64,000 nucleotides of DNA from Euphorbia lathyris (lineage: Eukaryota > Streptophyta > Magnoliopsida > Malpighiales > Euphorbiaceae). The position numbers were made by a program, and so were the translations under genes. Positions within the stretch are counted from its first letter, which is position 1. Each line of letters begins with the position of its first letter. Under the pieces are notes generated by a model. The model was not told the origin of the DNA. It saw only the letters and a program-made list of their open reading frames with translations, and did no database searches. The stretch lies in NCBI RefSeq assembly GCF_963576675.1, contig NC_088910.1, forward strand, positions 107,288,807 to 107,352,806, given 5' to 3'. Below, one piece after another: positions 45,001 to 54,019 of the stretch.

Positions 45001-47397
45001 TAAGATAATCAGAAACATAAAACCTATGTACTAAACAATAAGGCATATGTTCTAAAATATAACAAACATTAAAAAAAATAAACAAAATATAAAATAATTC
45101 TTATCACATACATTACTTCAGGATCAGAATTATTCTTCACATCTGCAACATCCACTTTCTCAACAAATTTTTTTGCTTTTGTAGATCCACCTTCAGCTCC
45201 AACAAAATCATGCAACTCTTGACTCAACAAATTAAAATTTGGACAAGAATATTTTTCTTCAGATTTCTTCATTGGAGTTTCACTTTCTCTCTGATCTTTC
45301 TTCTCTCTTTTTATTCTTTCAACTAAAGCATCCATCTCATCAAAAAATTCAGAATTAAGATAAGGATGGCTATCTTGACTAGACAAATCACATTCAAAAT
45401 CTCCAGTCATTCCTGTATCTTTTTTACTTTCAGCTTTGTTCTCATTAACAACTTCTTCTTTCCCTCCTTCACTTTGACTAACTGGATCTTCATTGCCTCG
45501 AGTATATTTACTCCATAAACTCTTTATCACATTACCCATCTCAACGCTTGTACCATCTTCACCAAAAACAACATTAGCTTCTTTCAACATAACATACATT
45601 TCATTAACTTTAGAACCCAGTTCTTTAGCTAATGATTGGAACTTAGAAAGAAATTCCTGCATATACAAAACCATAATTAAAAAACAGGGCAAGTTATAAA
45701 TAATAGTAAGCATGTTCTAAAATTTAATAAACATGTTCTAAAATTTAATAAGAATGTTCTAAAATTTAAAAACAAAGGGAAAGCTATAATAACGTACAAA
45801 AATTTCTGCTGGTCCACTAGAAGAAGCTTCTCCACATTCCTTCTTATTGCCAACTTCAGCATCTTGTTTATCTTCATTCCTATTCACTGCTTCTCTTTCC
45901 AAATTTCCTTCATCCCCATACATACCTTCTCTTACCAAGTTTTCTCCTACCAATATTCTATTTAACACAATCCCACTTCCAAATCCCCTCAATTTCTCCA
46001 AAGCCATCCTCTTTTGAATTCGTTCTTTATTCCAAACAGATATCAATGGATAATCTCTTGGATTAACAACATTAGCTCGTTGAAGCCTATCAAAATAATT
46101 TATCTACAAAAAAATAACAAAAATGAACAAGTTAAACACAAATTAAAAAATAAACAACCAACAAATATTGTCAAACACATAATAAAAAAAATATACTTAC
46201 CAACAAGAAAGGAAGGGGACCTGTGAAAAAAGTAGGACTCCTCTTCCAATCACTGACAGAATCCAACAAATGCTTATATGCAAAAGAACACCAGTCCAAA
46301 TTTACAATCTCATTAACATTCCTACAACTATAAAGAAATTTATAGTTCATAGCCTGGTTTTTGGTTGAACGAATACAACAATTCACCGCACAGAATACGA
46401 AATGCAACAAAAACTCATCACACAATGGTTTCGTCTTCAGATCATTCAGCTTAGCAATCACAGTACTATTAATTGGACTTCCACTCACAAGCCCAAAATA
46501 AGACCTCCATTCAGCAAAAAAATCTGAACAATCATCTTCCCCAACATCTTGGGGCTCCTCAATCTCTACACCTCCACAAGGCAAGCCATAAACAGCTTGA
46601 AAATCTTCCTTAACAAACTTCAACTCTTCACTATTACCCAACATAAGGCTACACCTATCTACATTAAAACTATTGACAAGTCTTTCACAAAAAGAAGCAT
46701 TATGAACATCTAAACTTAAATCCAAAAAACCACCAAATCCAATCCGTCTAATTGCATTCTTATGAGTCTCTGGAATATCATTAAGAATACCAATAAACTG
46801 TTTAGGAGGTATTCTTTGACCAAGAGCAGTCTTATTCCTTTTAGAAATATTTTCATCATCACCTGCACTAACAACCTTCTTTCGCTTCTTTAAAAACCTA
46901 GAAGCAACATTTATGTTTCTTGCAAACTTAACTTTCTTTAGCTTCCTAGCATCAACGTCTTCCTTTAAACCATCAACAGAAGGTTCAGAAACTTGAGAAG
47001 AATCAAAACCTTTGCTACATAGACTTCTTCTTTGTCGTCTAAACATACCTTTACTAGATTGACTACTTGTTTCCTGCTTCAACGCACCTTTGATAGATTG
47101 ACTCCTTGTTTCCCGCCTCAACAAATTATTAGACGGAACAACATAACTAGAGAGCAAATCATTGTCAGCAGGAATGGCTGACATTGAAGGTCTTTTAGAA
47201 ATGGAAGGTCTTTTAGAAGTCCTCTTAAATCTTCTAGATGTCTGTCTTTTTCCAGTTATAGCTTCAACAGGAACATCACTCTTACCTTTCTTCTTATTTT
47301 TCATATCTTCATCAGAACAATATTGTTTAATAATTTCATCCAGCAAATTCTTATCAATCACATTACTTGGGAAACTATCTTCTCCATTTCCGCCCAT
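42051..47397 (-). CDS. Intact 15-exon gene with two ULP1 (C48) peptidase modules
   Basis: Exons from 5': 47397-46201, 46103-45798, 45656-45112, 44960-44694, 44611-44432, 44351-44241, 44138-44081, 43975-43877, 43790-43651, 43485-43300, 43206-43029, 42945-42817, 42735-42592, 42453-42253, 42167-42051. All junctions are GT-AG, phases agree and I see no internal stop: 3858 nt, about 1285 residues. Exon 1 has a basic region, then a DUF1985-like domain typical of TE ULP genes (IRRIGFGGFLDLSL, YGLPCGGVEIEEP). Exons 5-8 form one C48 core: HWTLSVIDL, Asp in YWLDPL, VPEQ, Cys in TCGFFVMRYMRDI, resembling ULP genes of CACTA elements. Exons 11-14 form a second: FFSTVPF, YFYLFVIN, DVIDN, Cys in NDDCGVFLMKHME, with Tyr where the catalytic His is expected. 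Likely a SUMO/ubiquitin-like protease. It could instead be two tandem genes. Confidence 0.8.
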
Positions 47398-48420
47398 TTT
47401 CTACAAAAAAACAGAACATATAATCAACATTTTAGAACAAACAAATGCAAATATAGAACAAAACATAAAACAAATGCAATAACTCATCAACAAAACATAA
47501 ACTAATTTAACAAAGCAATAACTCATCAACAGAACATATGTTCAATATTTTAGAACAAAAACCATACAAAATAATACCACAACAAACTTTGAAAGTTCAA
47601 ACAAGCAAAACCTCCAAACAAAACCAATATCTCATTAACAGAACAATTGTTCAAAATTTTAGAACAAACACATGCAAATATAGAACAAACTTTGAAAAAA
47701 AATAAAATCATTTTGAAACTTACTAAATTTCAAAATCAAACCACAACAAACTTACAGATTTCAAACAAATGAAAAACCTACAAATCAAAAAGCAACAAAA
47801 AAAAGGTATCAAAACTAAAAAATAGAGAACAAACATAAAACAAAACAATATACCATTAACAGAACATACGTTCATCATTTTAGAACAACAAACACAAAAT
47901 ATAAAACAATAATAAAACAACATAAAAACATTCTCAAACTAAATACATTTGAATACAAAAAACATAGAAAACACATACAGAAACTTCTTCATAAAGTTCA
48001 AACAAACGAAACCCTAGAAAATAAAAAAACTACATAAAATCGCTATCAAAATCAACGAAAAACATAAAACAACAAAATAAACGAAGAACATAAAGCAACA
48101 AACCTCGTTCAGACGAACAAATTCATGGAAAAAAACGAAAAAGCGAAAAAATGCAAACAAAAACAATGAACAGAAAAAACGAACACGAGAAACAACTAAC
48201 CAAAGTTCAGAGGAAGAAATACACGGTATAATTGATGAAATGCAGAAAGCAAATCTTCTATCAAAACCAAAGTTGATCGACTGTAGAAATGAGAGAAGAT
48301 GGAAACAACGAAGGAGTCGAGGAACAAGTCGAAGAACGAAGAGACAGATCTTTTCAACTTCAAAAACGCGCGACTTCTCAAATGAAACTCACCGTTTTTG
48401 TCAAAAAAATACCCCAAAAC
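47398..48420 (-). other. MULE1 right flank: 5' region of the ULP1 gene
   Basis: Very AT-rich, no coding frame. Five or more copies of 'ttttagaacaaa' (near 47421, 47550, 47660 and 47880). Probably holds promoter and leader of the peptidase gene; no clear TATA box chosen. Confidence 0.5.
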
Positions 48421-48488
48421 TACGTAGTTTTAATTGGTTCTCACCTAAGAAATGTCCTCACCTAAGAAAGGGTTCTCACAAGAGCCCT

Positions 48489-48503
<15 letters not shown>
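48421..48503 (-). repeat. MULE1 right TIR
   Basis: Complement of the left end, followed by a TC run and (TA)n. The AAAACTACGTAGTTTT palindrome at 48416-48431 is at its inner edge. Confidence 0.8.
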
Positions 48504-48521
<18 letters not shown>

Positions 48522-48839
48522 CAGTTTTAAAACGGTTTTAAAACGATTTTCAGAAAATAGGAAAAACTATTATAGATTTTCTGTTTTATCTTTTAGAATA
48601 AATAAAACTGATTTTATTCATCTAACCATAAAACTAATAGATTTTGTTATAATGATTATCAACCGAAATTATTAGGAACATGTGCACAATTTATTTTAAT
48701 TAACAATTAATTAAAACTTATTTATCTTTTAGAACTAATTAATCAAAACAGTTTTGTTAATTAACCTAACTATAAATATTTATTCAATCTGATTGAAAAA
48801 CTTCTAAATTTTCATATATGAAATAACGGATTTAACGAT

Positions 48840-48852
48840 GGCTCTGATACCA
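48840..48852 (-). promoter_or_regulatory. Copia A primer binding site (tRNA-iMet)
   Basis: Minus TGGTATCAGAGCC, one base from the shared LTR edge at 48854. Perfect match to the usual site. Confidence 0.88.
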
Positions 48853-48853
48853 A

Positions 48854-49341
48854 TGTTGGAAAAATAGGCTAACGTATAGCAGCGGAAATATAAAATTTTT
48901 AACCTATTTCCATAAACCACAAGATCCGTTAACCGTTATTTCATATAAAGAGGGATAAGAAGAAATACCTTTTAGATGTTCTATCTACCGTTGCAAACGA
49001 AGTGCCCACAAACGAAGTGCCCACAACTCTTACTTCGAGTTCCCGAGCACAGAACAAAACAAATATAAGATCAAGTTAGAATCAACCGTTGAGTAGCAAC
49101 CAAAATAGATTGCCTCTAATTAATCAACACAAGATCAAGGATAAAGAAAGAAAGATGAAAATCAATTGAACGGAAGAAAGCGGTAGAAAATCTTGTCCTC
49201 GGGCTAGGGGGTTCGAAATTCTCTCTCTCTCTCTCTTAGTGTGGAATTCGAAATTCTCAAGGGGTTGGGATTTCGAAAATCCCTTAGGGGTATTTATAAC
49301 CTTCCTTGTATCTAATCCTTAGTTAGATAGAATTAGGTTAT
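48854..49341 (-). repeat. Shared copia LTR, left segment
   Basis: 5' LTR of body A and, with 57378-58761, 3' LTR of body B. The last nine bases (TTAGGTTAT, 49333-49341) are the MULE2 target duplication. A 15-bp duplication ('acaaacgaagtgccc') near 49008 distinguishes it from the 30638 copy. Confidence 0.92.
49291..49298 (-). promoter_or_regulatory. Shared copia LTR TATA-like box
   Basis: Minus TATAAATA, conserved at 31056-31063 and 59800-59807 in the other LTRs. MULE2 begins 43 bp upstream in transcription sense, cutting off upstream LTR sequence. Confidence 0.5.
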
Positions 49342-49408
49342 GTGAGCGACTATATACCGCCCCCTAATTCCGGTTCACCGCACCCTGTTGACCATATTGC
49401 CCTTCTCA
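49342..49408 (+). repeat. MULE2 left TIR
   Basis: Starts GTGAGCGACTATATACCGCC; complementary to 57305-57368 with few differences. Confidence 0.88.
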
Positions 49409-49486
49409 TTATTTCAAACAAGAAATTTGAAAATTCCAAATCCTCTCTACTTTCTTTCCGTTTTCAAAAAACCGACCTAAAACGAC

Positions 49487-52096
49487 ATGGCACCAAAAGT
49501 AGGCATGGGCAAAGGATACATGGGTATTACGGTAAGTTTTTACATTCAAATAATTAACGAAATCATGATTTTTGCCTCCAAAATCGGAGGCAAAAATCCC
49601 AGAAATCGCACCAGACGGGTGCGATTTACTTGTTCTGCCTACGGTGGAACGCACGTGCGTTCCACCGTAGGTGGAAAAAGTACGCACCGTGCGATCCACC
49701 TTGTGATGGAGCACGCGGCGCACGCGCTCCACCATAAGGTGGATCGCGCGGTGCACGCGTTCCACCTACGGTGGAACGCATATGAGCCGCGCGCCCATTT
49801 GGCCTACGGGCCAAACGTTTGCGGCGCACCAGTCAGCCCTATGGCCGACTGGTGCGCCGCACCCATTTGGCCCATCGGCCAGGTGGTGTAAGCCACCCGC
49901 CCAGGCCAAAAACGGGCCAAATTTTGTTTTTTTAAAAAAAAAATTGTACGGACCGGGCGTAGGCAGACCCGAACACATAAAAAATAAAAAATTTATGGTA
50001 AATTGAATATAATAAATAAATAATATTACAGGATGAGGCGGGATCTGACTGCAGACACACGTCTTCACGTCCTGTTACTGCATCTGCTCGGCGGGAGCGG
50101 ACGGAGCAGCAGCGGTTCATGGCGGACGCCCGGAGGGCACATGCAGCACAGGCGGAGCGTGCTGAGGGACAGGATGAGGCGTCTGATATAGAGATGGACG
50201 GATATGACTCTATGCCTCGTCCTAGTTCTGATACTATCCCCATACATCGTGGCGTCGTGACGAGGGGTCGAGACGGACGATTTTCTTCTACCGCAGGATC
50301 GTCTTCTGGTAAGAGAAATTTAAAAATCTGCTTATTTTTATTTGTTTTAATCGTGATTATTGGAAAATATACCAATAATTTAATGTAAACCGTTTACTGT
50401 AATTTCAGGTAGCAGCAAGCGATCGAGGAGTGCTACAGAGGATGACTGGGTTGTGAAGGACCCCGTACCCGGGGGTCCATTTGATGGTGCTGTGATCCCG
50501 AGCTTTCTAGGACATGTTGCATGTGCTATCTGGGCCGGTCAGGATAAGGGCGTCCTTAGGTGTCATACCAGATCAGGGTATTGCTCGAAGCTGAGATCAT
50601 GGTACAGTGGTTCTTCCAGGACGATTCAATCGCGTATCGAGTCATCTGGCATGTTCCATTTACCTGGTATTATGCACAGTCACATAGATGCTGCTCTGAT
50701 CACGGCATTTGTAGAGCGGTGGCAGCCAGACACGTCATCGTTTCACATGCCGTTTGGCGAGATGACCATTTTGATGCATGATGTGTGGTAGATATTACGC
50801 ATCCCCGTAGATGGTGCCATGGTGACTGCTGATGCGAGTATTGATGAGCTTAAGGAGTGCGTGATGGATTTGTTTGGGATGACTCGGGTTGAGTTAGATG
50901 CCCATCACTATTCCTCTGGTGGTATACGAGCCGCTTCCGTCATGGAGCACTGTAGAGGTGATCGGATTCCTGAGACCCAGGCTATAGCTTGGATGTGGCT
51001 GATGCTCGGTTCCACCTTGTTCGTAGACAAGAGTGGTGACCGCATCCGACCTTCTTGTCTGTTAGAGGTGCAGGACTCGGCAGCTGGAGCCGTTGGACTT
51101 TCTTGGGGATCAGCTGCACTAGCATATCTATACTGTCATCTTGGTATTGCTACCAGAGGAGATTGCGGGCAGATGACAGGTTGTATGACATTGCTCCAGT
51201 CCTGGATTTACGAGTATTTTCCTTGCTTCAGGCCACATCGAGAGGCAGTTACAGTTGACCCGGATCATCCTAGGGCTTCGTTGTGGCCATCTATATCGAT
51301 GGAGAAGAGCGATGAGCAGCTGAGAGCATTTCGTGCCCGGCTTGATGTGTTGACGGCAGATGAGGTATACTTGCTATATAACTATAAATACTGTTCAATT
51401 AAAACAAATTTGTATTACTTGTATGTGTTAATGTAATTTTATACATCTGTAGGTGATGTGGATGCCGTATGGCCCTGATGCCATTACGGAGACCCCGAGG
51501 ACTCTATACGCTGGATGGATACGGTATCGGGATGTGATCGAGCCGTACATGCCGGGGAGATGCCTTCGACAGCTTGGACATGTGCAGACCATTCCTAGAC
51601 CGATATTGCAGCCTTCTAAGGCTGTGCGTCCGTGGACCAGTTTGAAGTATCGTGTAGAGGTGCCAGCTGTGATGGTGCAGGGTATTTGGGACTCTTTTCC
51701 CCAGTCGGCCGTCCTTATATTGTCTGTATTCACTCCAGCACATACTCCATCAGATTGTGAGGATCAGTACATGCATTGGTACACCCGTCACTCACACCCT
51801 CGTCTACTTTCGGAGATTGTTGCACCCGGACCGACTGTTTATACTCGCTCAAACAGTGAGATTGTAAGTTATTTTTGGTTTTTCTTTACTGATCTACTAA
51901 TGTGAAATGATATTTACTGAAGTGTGAAGTGATATTAACTCTGTTTTTTGTTCCCTACTTTTGACAGTGGGTTAGTCGATTAGCTGGCTGGGGTGAAACT
52001 GTGTTGGATCACATGAGTCATCTGGACGAGGATGCTGCGATTGTATATAGGCAGTCGTTAGAGAAGATTATGGGTGCTTGGCATTTGGCCAAGTGA
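49487..52096 (+). pseudogene. MAIN-like plant mobile domain (PMD) gene in MULE2, one stop
   Basis: Exons by hand: 49487-49531 (MAPKVGMGKGYMGIT), 50032-50308, 50409-51364, 51453-51863, 51968 to TGA 52094-52096; phases agree. Exon 3 has the PMD core: FLGHVACAIWAGQ, LITAFVERWQPDTSSFHMPF, GEMTI, RIPVDGAM, later QAIAWMWLMLGSTLF and GSAALAYLYCHLGIA. This resembles the plant mobile domain of MAIN and MAIL1; those Arabidopsis proteins act in transposon silencing, and TE copies are known in flowering plants. A TAG at 50789-50791 interrupts the core. The 3' end may extend if GTGAGT at 52093 is a donor. Its role in the transposon is unknown. Confidence 0.8.
49630..49915. repeat. GC-rich hairpin array in intron 1 of the MAIN-like gene
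   Basis: Includes a perfect 32-bp palindrome (49639-49670, arm CTACGGTGGAACGCAC), a larger imperfect stem around 49697-49750, a GCGTTCCACC hairpin near 49758-49780, TTTGGCC/GGCCAAA at 49798-49815, and 14-bp arms GCGGCGCACCAGTC at 49821-49834 against 49847-49860. Arms repeat GGTGGA[A/G]CG. Confidence 0.85.
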
Positions 52097-52195
52097 GTTA
52101 TGACTGTATTTCGAAGTATTTTAGTACTATTATGATTGAATTTGGTATTTTGATATTATCGTTTTTTTGTGGTACGCTTTGTTATTATTGCAAAT

Positions 52196-52370
52196 TTAAA
52201 AATACATTACCACGATATAAACTGAAAAAATACATGACAACGACATAAATTGAAAAAATACATTACAACGACATAAACTGAAAAAATACATTACAACGAC
52301 ATAAACTGAAAAAAATACATTAACTGAAAAAAAATACATTACAACGACATAAATGGAAAAAAATACATTA
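52196..52370. repeat. About 30-bp tandem repeat
   Basis: Around six copies of 'aaaaatacattacaacgac' followed by 'ataaactg', the last overlapping the stop end of the 52368 ORF. Probably its 3' untranslated region. Confidence 0.75.
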
Positions 52371-53117
52371 GTCACTATCTTCTTCGTACTCGTCAATGTT
52401 TGGTGAAGATGTCGCTGGTACACCTGACTGTATTGCAAGGTATATCTCTTTCTCCTCTGCAATATTCGTCTCATATTCCACAGGAAAAATGTTCCATGGA
52501 GCATTTCCTCTATTTCTTGGCCAAGCTCGTCCTGGAAGGTAATCGTTCTTTGAAGCGCTGATACTCTGTAGTACTTGAACCTCTAATTTATAGCGATCCC
52601 AATTTTGCACGATCGAGTAAGGATAAGTTCGATGAACCTCATGAGAAATTTCAGACTCTGTCCATCTTAAAAAGATGATGGAGTTGAAATTTTTTCTAGG
52701 GATAATTCCCCTCTGATTATCACGCAATAGTCTGGCGAACATAGCTTTCCAGTCATCAATAGGCATAAACCACTTCAGAAATGTTTGAATATGACTAGGA
52801 ATATTTCCTTCATTCAAACTGTTCAACCATTCCTCTAGAGCGAATTCAAAAGGCATGTAATGCATATAACATAAGAACCATAGCATGTGTAGTGAGTATA
52901 TTGGAAACTCACCAGCAGACGGAAGTTTGAAGCAAAACATAAATGGAGTTTCAGGATGGAACATTGCTGGACTCACAAATGTCTCTCCATATACACGGAT
53001 TGCATAGTATTGGTAATCAAGCATCTTCGCCGTGCAATCAGACTTACTCAAAGTTGACACTATGCTTTTCTTGGGAGGAAAATTAGGGAACACATTGGTA
53101 AAATCAGATGAAGCCAT
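52368..53117 (-). CDS. Unrecognised 249-residue protein in MULE2
   Basis: Uninterrupted minus-strand frame from ATG 53117 (MASSDFTNVFPNFPPKKSIV) to a stop at 52368, with an acidic C-terminus (SPNIDEYEEDSD). I recognise no domain. Visible features: aromatic-rich centre (PIYSLHMLWFLCYMHYMPFE), several Trp (WFMPIDDW, LRWTESE) and no clear signal peptide. The hydrophobic centre is broken by charges and is not a clear membrane helix. It lies between the MAIN-like gene and the OTU-transposase gene. It is intact although both neighbours are broken, hinting at younger constraint or chance. Family searches are needed. Confidence 0.55.
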   Translation of the reverse strand: MASSDFTNVFPNFPPKKSIVSTLSKSDCTAKMLDYQYYAIRVYGETFVSPAMFHPETPFMFCFKLPSAGEFPIYSLHMLWFLCYMHYMPFEFALEEWLNSLNEGNIPSHIQTFLKWFMPIDDWKAMFARLLRDNQRGIIPRKNFNSIIFLRWTESEISHEVHRTYPYSIVQNWDRYKLEVQVLQSISASKNDYLPGRAWPRNRGNAPWNIFPVEYETNIAEEKEIYLAIQSGVPATSSPNIDEYEEDSD

Positions 53118-53205
53118 TGATAGTTGAGAGTTTTCGTTGAAATGAATTTAAAGAGTAAATGTGGATAACTGAAGTAGAAAAATTGTTTAATTTTATAGAT
53201 GGAAA

Positions 53206-53290
53206 ATATAGCCGTTGGAATATATCCGTTTGAATATAGCCGTTGGAATATAGCCATTGGAATATATCCTGTTCGAATATATTCCTTGGA
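53206..53290. repeat. Short repeats 'ttggaatatagcc' upstream of the 53117 ORF
   Basis: Five or six near copies of [c/g]ttggaatata[g/t]cc spaced about 14-15 bp, lying 90-170 bp upstream of the start codon. Possible promoter repeat; nothing more can be said. Confidence 0.5.
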
Positions 53291-53312
53291 TTACAACCTG
53301 ACAAAATTCTTC

Positions 53313-54008
53313 AGAATTCACATGCAACATTACAGAACCATATAGAACCACACAGAATTCATCACAATTCACCTGTAACATTACAGAACCACACAGAATT
53401 CATCACAATTCACCTGTAACATTACAGAACAACACAGTATTAATCAGAATTCACATGCAACATTACAAAACCATACAGAACCACACAGAATTCATCACAA
53501 TTCACCTGTAACATTACAGAACCACACAGAATTCATCACAATTCACCTGTAACATTACAGAACAACACAGAATTAATCAGAATTCACATGCAACATTATA
53601 GAACCATACAGAACCACACAGAATTCATCACAATTCACCTGTAACATTACAGAACAACACAGAATTAATCAGAATTCACATGCAACATTACAGAACCATA
53701 CAGAACCACACAGAATTCATCCCAATTCACCTGTAACATTACAGAACCACACAAAACCACACAGAATTCACCTGTAACATTACAGAACCATACAGAATTC
53801 ATCATAATTCACCTGTAACATTACAAAACAACATAGAATTAATCAGAATTCACATGCAACATTACAGAACCACACAGAATTCATCCCAATTCACCTGTAA
53901 CATTACAGAACCACACAGAATTCATCAGAATTCACATGCAACATTACAGAACCATACAGAACCACACAGAATTCATCACAATTCACCTGTAACATTACAA
54001 AACCATAC
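53313..54008. repeat. GAATTC-rich minisatellite, 41-51 bp units
   Basis: Roughly sixteen units alternating between 'gaattcatcacaattcacc' and 'gaattaatcagaattcac' types, each continuing through tgtaacattacagaacca and cacaca. Unit lengths are about 41 and 51 bp. Non-coding, between the unrecognised ORF and the transposase 3' end. Confidence 0.9.
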
Positions 54009-54019
54009 AATATCAAATA

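Larger units (their letters stand above)
37806..48503. mobile_element. MULE1: Mutator-like element with transposase and double-ULP1 gene
   Basis: Terminal inverted repeats of about 80 bp: left GGGGAGGGATCAAGTGAG from 37806, right its diverged complement ending near 48503. Both contain GTGAGAACCCT, TGAGGACA and GGTGAGAACC blocks. Both flanks are (TA)n, so the target duplication cannot be delimited. Inside are a plus-strand FAR1-type transposase gene near the left end and a long minus-strand peptidase gene from the right end; the two genes converge. Confidence 0.88.
36333..48839 (-). other. Copia A 5' leader, interrupted by MULE1
   Basis: Non-coding leader in two parts, 36333-37805 and 48504-48839. 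It matches the leader of body B (62344-63912) closely, except for an extra stretch around 37590-37790 that holds a GC-rich hairpin cluster. No coding frame seen. Confidence 0.75.

Noticed and set aside
53313..54008. Regular repeats resembling a CRISPR array
   Set aside because: Units are adjacent variants of one sequence without unique spacers, in plant transposon DNA; this is a minisatellite.
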